Source: Skeletonema tropicum
Lineage: Eukaryota; Bacillariophyta; Thalassiosirophyceae; Thalassiosirales; Thalassiosiraceae
DNA: 64,000 nucleotides
Direction of reading: 5' to 3'
Assembly (NCBI GenBank): GCA_037178625.1
Contig: CM074147.1
Location: forward strand, 124,001-188,000
A program made the position numbers and the translations under genes. Below the pieces are notes generated by a model. That model worked only from the letters and a program-made list of their open reading frames with translations. It did not search any database and was not told the DNA's origin. This document shows, piece after piece, positions 20,095 to 31,140 of the stretch; positions within the stretch are counted from its first letter, which is position 1, and the number at the start of each line of letters is the position of its first letter.

Positions 20095-21195
20095 TTACTC
20101 CCCAATCTTCATTACCAGCTTGCCTTTAACATGTCCACTACCCACCATGTCAATATAACCTCCTTTTTCAACAGCATTCTCCCAATCACACTTGTCTTCC
20201 TCCCAAGCATCTGACAATGGAGCAGTAACCTTGCCACATTGAATAGCTTTGAGTAGACTACGCATTTCACTCGCTTGATCAATAAAGTAACCACACCGTA
20301 TGGAAGAAAACACAGTTTCAGTGCAAACTGTACCACATTTGAAGAATACAAAACTCATATCGAGTGATTTGATACCCTCACCGGCCACAACTAGAGCAAT
20401 CTTTCCATATGGTCGTAATACCTCTGCCAGAGATGCAAACAATGCAGGTGTTGGCTCTGCAAGACAAATTATTGAATCACAGCTACCCTTTGGACCTGTC
20501 CCGAGCTTTGTCTCGAGTTCATCGTGGGGAATGGTTGCATCTGCCCCCATTTTGATGCACCAATCACTCGACTCTGGAGATCCGGTGGTACACACAATTT
20601 CAATGTTGGGACCATATACCGATCGTGCTAGTTGTGTTGCCCAACTTCCTACACCTCCAGCTCCTCCAATTATTAATAGACGATGTTTGTCACCTGAAGG
20701 AGATGGTATTATTGGCGCTGCTACGTCACCATTACTGTTCTTATTTGATACCGGCAATCCAACCTTCTCCAGACATTCCAACGCAGTCACCCCCGCCACC
20801 GGAATACACGCCGCTGCTTCCAAAGGGACACTTTCTGGAATCACCGCCACAAGACGACTATCTACCACAATGTACTGTGCATAACTTCCATCATGTCGTG
20901 GATCGGCAAGAAAACACACTTGTTTGTTCAAGAATTCTTGTTGAATGTCAGTAGTAGCATCGGGACTTGTCGATTCAACGATGCCGACTCCACCATAGCC
21001 AACGATAAAGCATTTAGAAGGGGTGGGCGTCCCATCTGGTTTCATGTTGAGTTTGTGATGATCGACGGGATTTAGATCGGAGTAGAGTACTCGGATGAGT
21101 AGATCGGTTGGTTTGGTTGGAGTTGGCTTGGGATGGTTCGAGCTGAATGCTAAATTTTGCCGTCCGAATTTGGATGTACCGAGAACTTTCATCAT
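20095..21195 (-). CDS. Zinc-type alcohol dehydrogenase / quinone oxidoreductase-like protein (MDR family)
   Basis: 366 residues, one exon; tandem ATGs at 21195 and 21192. The N-terminal catalytic domain has the GroES-like pattern: LLIRVLYSDLNPVDHHKLN, then IVGYGGVGIVES and GSYAQYIVVDSRLVAVIP. The central Rossmann fold shows LLIIGGAGGVGSWATQLA, an A/GxxGxxG nucleotide-binding loop usually for NADPH. The C terminus has KGKLVMKIGE, the typical last strand. The structural zinc cysteines of classical ADHs are not evident, so it is nearer the zinc-independent quinone or enal reductases (the ZADH/zeta-crystallin branch). The natural substrate cannot be read from sequence. It converges with the AdoMetDC gene. 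Confidence 0.85.
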   Translation of the reverse strand: MMKVLGTSKFGRQNLAFSSNHPKPTPTKPTDLLIRVLYSDLNPVDHHKLNMKPDGTPTPSKCFIVGYGGVGIVESTSPDATTDIQQEFLNKQVCFLADPRHDGSYAQYIVVDSRLVAVIPESVPLEAAACIPVAGVTALECLEKVGLPVSNKNSNGDVAAPIIPSPSGDKHRLLIIGGAGGVGSWATQLARSVYGPNIEIVCTTGSPESSDWCIKMGADATIPHDELETKLGTGPKGSCDSIICLAEPTPALFASLAEVLRPYGKIALVVAGEGIKSLDMSFVFFKCGTVCTETVFSSIRCGYFIDQASEMRSLLKAIQCGKVTAPLSDAWEEDKCDWENAVEKGGYIDMVGSGHVKGKLVMKIGE

Positions 21196-21384
21196 TGTTG
21201 CTTGAGGTTGGTGCCTGTTGGTTGCTTTGCTTCTTCTTTGCTCTGCTGCTTGCTTTGTCTAAGAGAGGTATATCAGAGTCATTCCGAGCGTACAGATGTC
21301 TTGCTACTCTCAACTTCACCATAATATCTTATTGGCAGCTTATTGGCTTCTTGGCGGCTTTTAGGAGAATAATATTATGTACTA

Positions 21385-21564
21385 CAGTGTGTCTACAGAA
21401 ATTGCCCGCCTTAAGATTTGCCCGTCCACAGTATTTGCCCGCTCAGAAATCCGGACACGAGAATCCCGGACACTAACAAATGCCGTTTCAGTAATTGCCC
21501 GTCCACGATATTTGCCCGCCCCCATGAGCTGACACACCCGCGGGCAATTTCTGTAGACACACTG
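21385..21564. mobile_element. MITE, Tc1/mariner-like (TA target duplication)
   Basis: 180 bp with perfect 25-bp terminal inverted repeats beginning CAGTGTGTCTACAGAA, flanked on both sides by TA (21383-21384 and 21565-21566). The CAGT start and TA duplication are typical of Tc1/mariner derivatives. Inside, GCCCGTCCAC-TATTTGCCCG occurs twice. No coding capacity. It lies 189 bp upstream of the oxidoreductase start codon. Confidence 0.88.
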
Positions 21565-21583
21565 TACCTTATTACACATACAA

Positions 21584-21940
21584 AATGCTGAATGACCCAT
21601 CCCGCGACTCAATTTTTTAGTGCCTTATGACTGACGACCATCCGGATGCGATCGATGCGCTGGATGGTAGGTAGAGGTTGGTTGTTGTCGTGACACATAA
21701 GTATGTACAAAGTGCTGAATGACCCCGTGAAGACCCGCGACTCAATTTTTTAGTGCCTGATGACTGACGACCATCAACCAACCTCTACCAGCGCACGACA
21801 CATACGTGCGTGCTGCGCGGCTGGTCTTCGAACGGGGGGTTCACGAGAACCAACGGGGGCTGACACATGACCCCATGATGACCTGCGACTCAATTTTTCA
21901 GTACCTCACGACTGTCCGACCATCCGGATGGAAGGGTCGA
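21584..21940 (+). repeat. Three diverged direct repeats, about 65 bp each
   Basis: The block GCGACTCAATTTTTTAGTGC followed by TGACTGACGACCATC occurs at about 21600, 21740 and 21884, the last more diverged. Between copies 1 and 2 a short inverted pair, AGAGGTTGGTTG and CAACCAACCTCT, could form a stem. The block lies between a MITE and the coiled-coil gene. Confidence 0.7.
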
Positions 21941-22355
21941 TGCCTGGCCTCAGTGGTTCACGCCTCGCGCAAAGTCACGGTACGTCTCTCGTCATTTTTC
22001 TTCTTTTTTTGTCATAATAAAGTCACAAAATAAGCAAGTTCGTCATATTTTATGTCACATTCTTGAATGCTTTTTCAAAAAAGTCCAAGAAACGTAACCA
22101 TCGCCGTGAACCGACGTGTGGCTGATTGTGCACTTCGTTCGCGCGCAGCCAGTATTTTAAATCTGCCACACCACGCGCACACTACCAAAAAACAACACAC
22201 ACAAACAAAGAAGTACAGCATCTCTCATTATTCGTTCTTTTTCAGCTCAGTTGAACTCATCCCCAAAAGAGGAAAGGCCCCCCTGCAGACAGCATTTCAT
22301 TTTTTGTTAGTGATATTATTACCAATCTGAATTACTCTCAATCTTTTCAGCAGCA

Positions 22356-23291
22356 ATGGACGAAGGACTAAGTGCCGGCAAACCATCCGCCATGACAACC
22401 TCAACCTTGAACGACGATGACGTTGCTGATGTTGTAGCAGAAATAGATGTCCGTGAAGGTCTCCTCAAATCTCTGAAGCTCAGGGCAGCAAGACAGAAGG
22501 CTAATATCAAACTCTCACCCGAGAGACGTGATGAGTTACTCCAAGATTCATTCCCCAAGATGGCATCATCTGCGGAGGGGGGCGCGAAGGTCAAGGAAGT
22601 CACGAGAGCTGAATATGCAGCATTGCGTAGCAGCCTGCAAATGGTAGTTCGAGCGGAGGTGAAGGAGAAGATTAATCTGTTACGAGCGCAACTATCCGAA
22701 TATCACTCTGTCGTTGAGGATTGTATTGCCTACAAGAGTCGATGTGAGCAATTAGAGCGAGAGAAGGAAGTTCTTGAGGCGCGTAATCGTGAACTATCTC
22801 AACTCCGTGAGCGTAGGATTGCAATGTTGGAGAATGAGCTTGCACAACTGCGGAATGAACGTCATCACAGCAGCAGCAACAATAGTAGCCGCCGCAATGG
22901 TAACTCGGATTGGGTCTCTTCCATCATCAGTGGTGTAAGTGAGAGTGATGGTAGTGAGGACGGTCACCCTCAGCCAGCAGCGCTGGCATTACCATCCACA
23001 CAACTGCATCGGAGGATGAATACTAATTCTTCTCCTCATCAATATGACAGTGAGAATGACTCACGAAGAATAACAAGTAGAAGTGTATCTCCTGCCTCTC
23101 TCAAGGCAGTGCTCCAGAAGTATAGAAGCGACAACACTTTTAATCTTGGAGCAATCCGGCCTCTACCCTTTCCAGGAGATCTCGCTTCTCATATGCATCC
23201 ACAGTCACAGGTGGAGGATCAGCGGGGGGAATTACTTTGCCCACCTTATAATGGGGAAGGTAGGAGTCAAAAGAGGCGCAGGTCTAGTTGA
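22356..23291 (+). CDS. Coiled-coil protein, unknown function
   Basis: 311 residues from the ATG at 22356. Residues about 30-75 form a charged helix with LSPERRDELLQDSFPKM. From about 85 to 170 a long heptad region runs through VKEKINLLRAQLSEYHSVVEDCI to RIAMLENELAQLRNER, a typical parallel coiled coil or leucine-zipper-like region. The C-terminal 140 residues are Ser/Asn/His-rich with the conserved DWVSSIISG, ending in a basic KRRRRSS that could be a nuclear signal. A frameshifted paralog at 61709-62637 keeps the same order of blocks, including SDWVSSIISG and the basic end, which shows this is a real family. No enzyme domain. Confidence 0.7.
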   Translation: MDEGLSAGKPSAMTTSTLNDDDVADVVAEIDVREGLLKSLKLRAARQKANIKLSPERRDELLQDSFPKMASSAEGGAKVKEVTRAEYAALRSSLQMVVRAEVKEKINLLRAQLSEYHSVVEDCIAYKSRCEQLEREKEVLEARNRELSQLRERRIAMLENELAQLRNERHHSSSNNSSRRNGNSDWVSSIISGVSESDGSEDGHPQPAALALPSTQLHRRMNTNSSPHQYDSENDSRRITSRSVSPASLKAVLQKYRSDNTFNLGAIRPLPFPGDLASHMHPQSQVEDQRGELLCPPYNGEGRSQKRRRSS

Positions 23292-24015
23292 TTCTCTCTT
23301 GTTGAACTTTGTACTTGTAGCACCCGGAATCTGCAAGTCAAAAGTAACAATGTAGGATAAAATGGCAGGGGAGGCAAAGCCATTTTCTAATTCCCAAGAC
23401 AGCCTACAAGGAATAGTACAAGCTATTTCGAGCTATATGAGTAATGAACATTTGATAACCTTAATCTATCAAAATCATTAATCTTGCTGTACTCATTTGT
23501 AACTTTTAGGATGCACTCAATTCGTTTCTCTCTTTGATCAGACAAAGTGATGGTTCTCAGCAAGATTGCATGATTTGCAAAGGCAAACGCTTTGATGAAC
23601 AAAGAAAGCGATTCAAGGAACAACCCTAGATCTTAGATTGACTGAACTCCAGCCACATTTCTTGTACGATACTACCAAAAGTACATCAACTCGACAGCTG
23701 CCATATTCAGGGCACGGGAACCGAGGGATAGATGTCGTATGTAACCTTTCCCTTTAAGCAACCGTGATCAGGGGGGGCGGAGACATTCTTTTTGTGTGTG
23801 GAGTTGTATGTTGTATGTGCTGAAGGTTAGTATTGTACGCATCATCAAAATACTCCTAGCCCTTTAGCAGAATCATTCAGATGAAGATCAACTTTCTGGA
23901 CCAGCCCCTCCACAAATGACAGTCATTTTTATTTTTTTTCTTGACATGCGCTTCGCTTCGGGCAATTGAATGCATTGCAGTCATACTAAAGCATCGAGAT
24001 CAATCATAAACGTCA
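23292..24015. other. Intergenic, no gene seen
   Basis: Spacer between two plus-strand genes. A short homopolymer-rich stretch (TTTTTATTTTTTTTC) lies near 23927. Otherwise nothing recognisable. Confidence 0.5.
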
Positions 24016-25488
24016 ATGAGTAAGACAAAAAAAGACATCCATATATCAACAACCATGGCCTCCGTTCACACCTACGACAAGTCATCCCACCGGCACGTGC
24101 TTCCCCTCCGTCCAACAGTCAAAGATTATGCCTGGGGCATCCGTGGTCTCGATTCTCGCGTTGCCCGCTTTGCACTCGAAAGCGGTGTCATTGATGAAGT
24201 CGATCCAGATTCTCCCTACGCTGAATTGTGGCTGGGAACACACCCCTCCGGCCCAACCACACTGCGAGATGGGACCACTCTGGAATCGGTAGTGGGCGGT
24301 CAACTTCCCTTTCTCTTCAAAATCCTCTCCGCCGGCAAGGCCCTATCCATCCAAGCCCACCCGTGCAAGGACGGAGCCAAGCGCCTCCACCTCGAAAATC
24401 CCACCAACTACGTCGATGACAACCACAAGCCCGAATTGGCCGTGGCACTCACCCCCTTCGAGGCCATGTGTGGCTTTCGCCGCCTCGAAGAAATTGCCAT
24501 ATTGATCAAAAAACACCCCGAGTTCGCCGCCTGCATCTCCAACGAGGCCAAGCTGGCCATCTTTCTCTGCTCACGTGAGGAGGACGAAAAGAAGAAGGCA
24601 CTCCGGATGTTGTTCCAATCCTTCATGTCGTGCCCCGTCGAAACGTCACAGACACAGCTCAAGAAGCTATTAAAGCGTCTACAGAAGGAGCAATCGGTCG
24701 ATCACGTCCACCCTCACGAGGAACCACCGTGGGAACGAAAGTGCGCCCGTGCCATCTTACGATTGGCCCAGCAGTTCCCCGGGGATTCGGGGGCCATGGC
24801 TCCCTTCCTGCTCAATTACCTGCTCATTGCGCCCGGGGAGAGTTTTTACATGGCGGCGAATGAACCGCATGCCTATGTCGCCGGGGAGATTATTGAGTGT
24901 ATGGCGTGTAGTGACAATGTGGTGAGGGCGGGTTTGACACCCAAATTCAAAGATGTGGATAATTTGGTCAATATGTTGACGTATTCGATGGGTGGACCGA
25001 CGATTAATGCGGGCACACCGGCCTATGGGGATGATCGGATTATGAGGTATACTCCACCCACGGGGGAGTTTGAAGTCATGATTATCACGTGTAATCCGGG
25101 GGAGGATATTACGTTGCCGGCTTTGAGTGTTCCGGCGATATTTGTCGTGTTGGAGGGGTCGGGAAATACAGATAATGAAGAGGGGCAGCGGTTGGTGATG
25201 CGGCCTGGACGGTCGTATTATATGCCGGAGCATTGTCCTCAGTTGACACTTGCTGTGAATGATGCCAAGAGGGGACCGCTGAAGATTGCATTGGCGCATG
25301 AGAATCAGCATGTGGATGAGCCTACGTTGGCGTGTGCGGAAGATTCGAAGCAGTGGGGTGGAGAGTTTGCCTTGGCTCCGGAACCGAGTTCTAGTCCTGT
25401 TACGCCAAGAAGATCAACTCCAAAGAGTTATCAGGTGGTGAAGGAGATTAATATCAAGCCTGGTGCCTTCAAGGTGCCCAAGTTGTAG
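24016..25488 (+). CDS. Mannose-6-phosphate isomerase (full-length copy)
   Basis: 490 residues, one exon, ATG at 24016 (a second in-frame ATG at 24055 precedes the conserved start). It interconverts fructose-6-phosphate and mannose-6-phosphate, feeding GDP-mannose and glycan synthesis. The zinc-site blocks of type I isomerases are present: LSIQAHPCKDGAKRLH (Gln and His), DNHKPELAVALTPFEAMCGF (Glu), and AANEPHAYVAGEIIECMACS (His), followed by NVVRAGLTPKFKDV near the active site. The C terminus is extended and Ser/Pro-rich. Codons from about 168 on (from 24518) belong to a tandem repeat; two more copies of this 3' part follow at 28446 and 32367. Only this copy has the 5' part. Confidence 0.93.
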   Translation: MSKTKKDIHISTTMASVHTYDKSSHRHVLPLRPTVKDYAWGIRGLDSRVARFALESGVIDEVDPDSPYAELWLGTHPSGPTTLRDGTTLESVVGGQLPFLFKILSAGKALSIQAHPCKDGAKRLHLENPTNYVDDNHKPELAVALTPFEAMCGFRRLEEIAILIKKHPEFAACISNEAKLAIFLCSREEDEKKKALRMLFQSFMSCPVETSQTQLKKLLKRLQKEQSVDHVHPHEEPPWERKCARAILRLAQQFPGDSGAMAPFLLNYLLIAPGESFYMAANEPHAYVAGEIIECMACSDNVVRAGLTPKFKDVDNLVNMLTYSMGGPTINAGTPAYGDDRIMRYTPPTGEFEVMIITCNPGEDITLPALSVPAIFVVLEGSGNTDNEEGQRLVMRPGRSYYMPEHCPQLTLAVNDAKRGPLKIALAHENQHVDEPTLACAEDSKQWGGEFALAPEPSSSPVTPRRSTPKSYQVVKEINIKPGAFKVPKL

Positions 25489-26117
25489 GAATGTTAGGGG
25501 TTGGTGTTGATTGAGGAATGGGGAAGTAAGTATATTATATAGGGGGAAAGAGATGAAGATGATGCTGATGCTGGGGATGCAACAAATAAATAATATTGAT
25601 CATTCATGATCTAGAGGGAATAAGAGATTTGTAACAACTTTACTACTTATATCAACGAAATATGAAGATGATTGGCTTAAGTTGTAGGATGAATAATGAT
25701 CCAAATCCTTTGAAATAGGCATGAAAGCATTGCTTGGCCGTCAATATTACTCACTTCTTCCAAGTTGACCTTTTCCTTCATAACAATCCTTGTACGATAG
25801 TTGTCGTATTTTGACGATGAGTGGTGATTTAGAATCCTCTACTCTCAATGCGCTCTATCGATTGGGAGTAGTTGTAAAGTCAAATATTGATCCTTTGTCA
25901 ATCGTCTCAACTGAATCAGGGGTTCCGAATGTCAAGCCCCAATACCACACTACAGGTCTCGCATCTACGATAGCATTCAGAAGGTTGATTGGGTCCAAAG
26001 AAGTGATGGTAGTGTGGAAGAATGGATGTAAATGAGTGCGTTTGAAAGTGATGTGTAGTACTAGTATGTAAGATTATGGTACTTTAAGGTATGTAGAGAG
26101 GAATGTCTTCGTAGAAG

Positions 26118-26714
26118 CTCTAAAGTCTCAAGCACCCAAACGGGCCGAACGAAGAGCTCAAAAATAATGCCCGCGTGTCGAAATCCTCACTAGCTTTCTT
26201 CGCGATGACATCATGATCACCACCCGCCGACCAGGCAACCAACGGCAACCGCCGCTGCCAAAATAGAGCAAGTTAATCGCCGACCTATCGACCGATCGAT
26301 GGCTAGTCGTTACTATGGATTATTATGATCATGTTATCATGCTTGGATGCAGAAGAAACGGTCATTGGGGTGTTCAATAACCCCTGTTTGGTGGCCGGCG
26401 AGCGCCGGACATCGCCGTTATAAATTGCCACCATTCTGCCTTCCCTCGGCGGATTTGGCAGCGGCGAGGGCTTCGCCACCGACATAATAATCCATAGTAA
26501 CGACTAGCCATCGATCGGTCGATAAGTCGGTGATTAACTTGCTCTATTTTGGCAGCGGCGATAGGGCATGATGGTGCCGGCCATGGTCGGCGGGGTAGGT
26601 GGATCATCGATCATCGTGCGTGTCATCGCGTCGAAAGCTGGTGAGGATTTCGACACGCGGGCATTATTTTTGAGCTCTTCGTTCGGCCCGTTTGGGTGCT
26701 TGAGCCCTTAGAGG
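26118..26714. repeat. Foldback (long inverted repeat) inside the hAT-like element
   Basis: Left arm about 26118-26330, right arm about 26482-26714, loop about 150 bp. The outer arms share CAAGCACCCAAACGGGCC and the inner arms share CGATCGGTCGATA-type sequence and CTAGTCGTTACTATGG. Nearly the whole segment can pair with itself. The copy in unit 2 is at 30033-30629. Confidence 0.85.
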
Positions 26715-27007
26715 TTATCTCGAAGTCTCAGCTCATACATACATCAAAGTACATAATCATAGATACCACCTACACAAATCAACTTGTTCCACCCCTCCAT
26801 CATCCCAAACTAACATTCCATCAACCAACCATCGCTGAGCAGAGATAACCGAGACCACACGTTATCTCGAAGTCTCAGCTCATACATACATCAAAGTACA
26901 TAATCATAGATACCACCTACACAAATCAACTTGTTCCACCCCTCCATCATCCCAAACTAACATTCCATCAACCAACCATCGCTGAGCAGAGATAACCGAG
27001 ACCTGTA
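26714..27007 (+). repeat. 147-bp direct repeat, two units
   Basis: Units at 26714-26860 and 26861-27007, nearly identical. Each starts GTTATCTC and has the inverse GAGATAAC near its end. The second unit runs into the right end of the hAT-like element. The same pair is present in unit 2 at 30629-30922. Confidence 0.85.
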
Positions 27008-27225
27008 GTGTGCCCAATACAAATCGACAATCCAGAGAGAGTAACACAAAGAATAAGACCAGCATTGGAATCGTCATTTCAAGCACTATCATATATAAAT
27101 ACCACAAGAATCAGAACTCATGATTTGTTGGTTGGTCGAAGATCTCAAAAAGTGACCGGCTTAATGAAGCTCAAACATGAATCAAGGGGTGTGGTCAATG
27201 ATGGGTTGATTGCTGTGTATTAGAG

Positions 27226-27640
27226 ACGCTTCGCTGAAGACACCTGTAGGATGCGGTGTATTATCCATCCACTGGCCTCTGTTGTTAGTGTTGCTTGTTG
27301 TTGGTTGTAGTACTATCCTCCATTCAACTCCTCCACCAACCACAAGCAGCAATACCTCATCGTCATTGCCGACGATGCGAATTGCGAATACGAATACTGC
27401 TTGTACTGCTTGTGGTTGGACCAAGTAGTAGAGACCTCCAATGATGCCAACATACATAGTCGGCAATGACGATGAGGTTGTAGTGGAAGTGGAATAATGA
27501 TGGCTCCGCTCGTCAACTTGATGATTACTCTGATTGAATGATGGTGACTCATTGACGGTGCATGTGACAACATAGACCTCATCCGTATGTAGCTACCATC
27601 ATGTTAATACTGATCTATGCTTCTGTCTTCAGCGAAGCGT
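27226..27640. mobile_element. Inverted-repeat element, copy in unit 1
   Basis: 415 bp with 17-bp perfect inverted ends ACGCTTCGCTGAAGACA. A second internal inverted pair, CCTCATCGTCATTGCCGAC and its complement, lies near 27354 and 27462. No transposase and no clear target duplication. Related copies are at 31141-31555 and, shorter and diverged, 33998-34390. Confidence 0.65.
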
Positions 27641-28428
27641 TCTGGTCGGGGGTGAGGGCGACCGCAGGGAGGCCGAACAGTGTTTATTATCTTTTGTTGC
27701 GCTCGTGCCAACTGTCCGGATCTTACAGCTGAAGGTGGTCGCTTTTTTTGATCTTAGATGTACCAACTTTCATTGACGGCACTGCAGTAAAATTAAGGCG
27801 ATCGTTCTTTCGTGAGGGCCGCGGCCGAGCTGTGATTATTATTTTGATCGAAATGATGGTACTAAACGATGCAGATTGAAGAGAGCTTTCCAATGGTTGT
27901 CATGTTGTATTGTGGTCAAATTTTGATTCCATTGGTCAGAATCTCGAATCTGGGTGCAGGTGCAGAGCCGATCTATCTGGACGAGTTGTACAAGAAGTAG
28001 ACCTCTTTTTGACCGAGACGATTGAAGAAAAGTCGTCCAATCAGACCAGTTATATGCCTAATCGATAGAGCTGCTCGAGGGCTTTCCAAAACGCCACTCA
28101 TCGTCGTCATTGGACCACTGGAAGGGGAGATAGCGGCCGTTAAAAGTTCATTGTTGAGCTGCTGATGCTGATGTGAGCTTTGTGGTGCGTGTGGTTGAGG
28201 TCATGTGATTCAAAAATGGTCTTTCGCAGTATCAAGACACCCGTCTCAATAGCTCAATTCAAACTTCAAATCCTGACAAGCGCATCAAGCTCAAGGGCTC
28301 AGCCTCCTACTCATTAGCCAGCCAAGCCACCAGCCACCAGCCATGCGTGCCGATGCATCCGTAATGATAATGATGATGTTGTGGTCAAGTAAGCATCCAT
28401 TATGATGGATGTTGTGGTCAGTAACTGA
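27641..28428. other. Spacer of repeat unit 1
   Basis: About 790 bp between the inverted-repeat element and the truncated isomerase of unit 2. No gene seen. It is present in units 1 and 2 only; copy 3 leaves homology at 34390, so this segment marks the duplication junction. Confidence 0.55.
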
Positions 28429-28445
28429 CCGAGTTCGCCGCCCGC

Positions 28446-29403
28446 CTGCATCTCCAACGAGGCCAAGCTGGCCATCTTTCTCTGCTCACGTGAGGAGGAC
28501 GAAAAGAAGAAGGCACTCCGGATGTTGTTCCAATCCTTCATGTCGTGCCCCGTCGAAACGTCACAGACACAGCTCAAGAAGCTATTAAAGCGTCTACAGA
28601 AGGAGCAATCGGTCGATCACGTCCACCCTCACGAGGAACCACCGTGGGAACGAAAGTGCGCCCGTGCCATCTTACGATTGGCCCAGCAGTTCCCCGGGGA
28701 TTCGGGGGCCATGGCTCCCTTCCTGCTCAATTACCTGCTCATTGCGCCCGGGGAGAGTTTTTACATGGCGGCGAATGAACCGCATGCCTATGTCGCCGGG
28801 GAGATTATTGAGTGTATGGCGTGTAGTGACAATGTGGTGAGGGCGGGTTTGACACCCAAATTCAAAGATGTGGATAATTTGGTCAATATGTTGACGTATT
28901 CGATGGGTGGACCGACGATTAATGCGGGCACACCGGCCTATGGGGATGATCGGATTATGAGGTATACTCCACCCACGGGGGAGTTTGAAGTCATGATTAT
29001 CACGTGTAATCCGGGGGAGGATATTACGTTGCCGGCTTTGAGTGTTCCGGCGATATTTGTCGTGTTGGAGGGGTCGGGAAATACAGATAATGAAGAGGGG
29101 CAGCGGTTGGTGATGCGGCCTGGACGGTCGTATTATATGCCGGAGCATTGTCCTCAGTTGACACTTGCTGTGAATGATGCCAAGAGGGGACCGCTGAAGA
29201 TTGCATTGGCGCATGAGAATCAGCATGTGGATGAGCCTACGTTGGCGTGTGCGGAAGATTCGAAGCAGTGGGGTGGAGAGTTTGCCTTGGCTCCGGAACC
29301 GAGTTCTAGTCCTGTTACGCCAAGAAGATCAACTCCAAAGAGTTATCAGGTGGTGAAGGAGATTAATATCAAGCCTGGTGCCTTCAAGGTGCCCAAGTTG
29401 TAG
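28446..29403 (+). pseudogene. 5'-truncated mannose-6-phosphate isomerase, copy 2
   Basis: Carries the isomerase coding sequence from CISNEAK onward, ending at the same stop. The frame upstream meets a TGA before any ATG. The first in-frame ATG is at 28522, which would give 293 residues. It lacks the Gln/His and Glu zinc ligands (QAHP and NHKPE blocks) but keeps NEPHAY. It has no obvious promoter of its own. Inactive as an isomerase; whether it is transcribed is unknown. Confidence 0.85.
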
Positions 29404-29860
29404 GAATGTTAGGGGTTGGTGTTGATTGAGGAATGGGGAAGTAAGTATATTATATAGGGGGAAAGAGATGAAGATGATGCTGATGCTGGGGATGCAACAA
29501 ATAAATAATATTGATCATTCATGATCTAGAGGGAATAAGAGATTTGTAACAACTTTACTACTTATATCAACGAAATATGAAGATGATTGGCTTAAGTTGT
29601 AGGATGAATAATGATCCAAATCCTTTGAAATAGGCATGAAAGCATTGCTTGGCCGTCAATATTACTCACTTCTTCCAAGTTGACCTTTTCCTTCATAACA
29701 ATCCTTGTACGATAGTTGTCGTATTTTGACGATGAGTGGTGATTTAGAATCCTCTACTCTCAATGCGCTCTATCGATTGGGAGTAGTTGTAAAGTCAAAT
29801 ATTGATCCTTTGTCAATCGTCTCAACTGAATCAGGGGTTCCGAATGTCAAGCCCCAATAC

Positions 29861-30927
29861 CACACTACAGGTCTCGCATCTACGATAGCATTCAGAAGGT
29901 TGATTGGGTCCAAAGAAGTGATGGTAGTGTGGAAGAATGGATGTAAATGAGTGCGTTTGAAAGTGATGTGTAGTACTAGTATGTAAGATTATGGTACTTT
30001 AAGGTATGTAGAGAGGAATGTCTTCGTAGAAGCTCTAAAGTCTCAAGCACCCAAACGGGCCGAACGAAGAGCTCAAAAATAATGCCCGCGTGTCGAAATC
30101 CTCACTAGCTTTCTTCGCGATGACATCATGATCACCACCCGCCGACCAGGCAACCAACGGCAACCGCCGCTGCCAAAATAGAGCAAGTTAATCGCCGACC
30201 TATCGACCGATCGATGGCTAGTCGTTACTATGGATTATTATGATCATGTTATCATGCTTGGATGCAGAAGAAACGGTCATTGGGGTGTTCAATAACCCCT
30301 GTTTGGTGGCCGGCGAGCGCCGGACATCGCCGTTATAAATTGCCACCATTCTGCCTTCCCTCGGCGGATTTGGCAGCGGCGAGGGCTTCGCCACCGACAT
30401 AATAATCCATAGTAACGACTAGCCATCGATCGGTCGATAAGTCGGTGATTAACTTGCTCTATTTTGGCAGCGGCGATAGGGCATGATGGTGCCGGCCATG
30501 GTCGGCGGGGTAGGTGGATCATCGATCATCGTGCGTGTCATCGCGTCGAAAGCTGGTGAGGATTTCGACACGCGGGCATTATTTTTGAGCTCTTCGTTCG
30601 GCCCGTTTGGGTGCTTGAGCCCTTAGAGGTTATCTCGAAGTCTCAGCTCATACATACATCAAAGTACATAATCATAGATACCACCTACACAAATCAACTT
30701 GTTCCACCCCTCCATCATCCCAAACTAACATTCCATCAACCAACCATCGCTGAGCAGAGATAACCGAGACCACACGTTATCTCGAAGTCTCAGCTCATAC
30801 ATACATCAAAGTACATAATCATAGATACCACCTACACAAATCAACTTGTTCCACCCCTCCATCATCCCAAACTAACATTCCATCAACCAACCATCGCTGA
30901 GCAGAGATAACCGAGACCTGTAGTGTG
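29861..30927. mobile_element. hAT-like non-autonomous element, copy in repeat unit 2
   Basis: Same 1067-bp element as at 25946-27012, with the same ends and the same CCCAATAC flanks. It was most likely carried along by the tandem duplication and not inserted a second time. Confidence 0.9.
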
Positions 30928-31140
30928 CCCAATACAAATCGACAATCCAGAGAGAGTAACACAAAGAATAAGACCAGCATTGGAATCGTCATTTCAAGCA
31001 CTATCATATATAAATACCACAAGAATCAGAACTCATGATTTGTTGGTTGGTCGAAGATCTCAAAAAGTGACCGGCTTAATGAAGCTCAAACATGAATCAA
31101 GGGGTGTGGTCAATGATGGGTTGATTGCTGTGTATTAGAG

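Larger units (their letters stand above)
25946..27012. mobile_element. hAT-like non-autonomous element, copy in repeat unit 1
   Basis: 1067 bp with terminal inverted repeats CACACTACAGGTCTCG, flanked by 8-bp duplications CCCAATAC (25938-25945 and 27013-27020). Copy 3 of the tandem repeat has the same flanks joined with one CCCAATAC (33763-33770), an exact empty site. It encodes no transposase. Inside are a foldback structure (26118-26714) and two 147-bp direct repeats (26714-27007). Confidence 0.9.

Noticed and set aside
24757..25311. 184-codon minus-strand frame inside the isomerase, repeated in units 2 and 3.
   Set aside because: Antisense shadow of a strongly supported gene; His/Arg-rich composition typical of such shadows.
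27961..28000. A stretch translating as LDELYKK followed by TAG, similar to the C terminus of GFP variants, with a GCGGCCG site nearby, repeated in unit 2.
   Set aside because: Only a few residues match, the upstream frame has no GFP homology, and the DNA around it is ordinary spacer. No sign of a vector; treated as chance.
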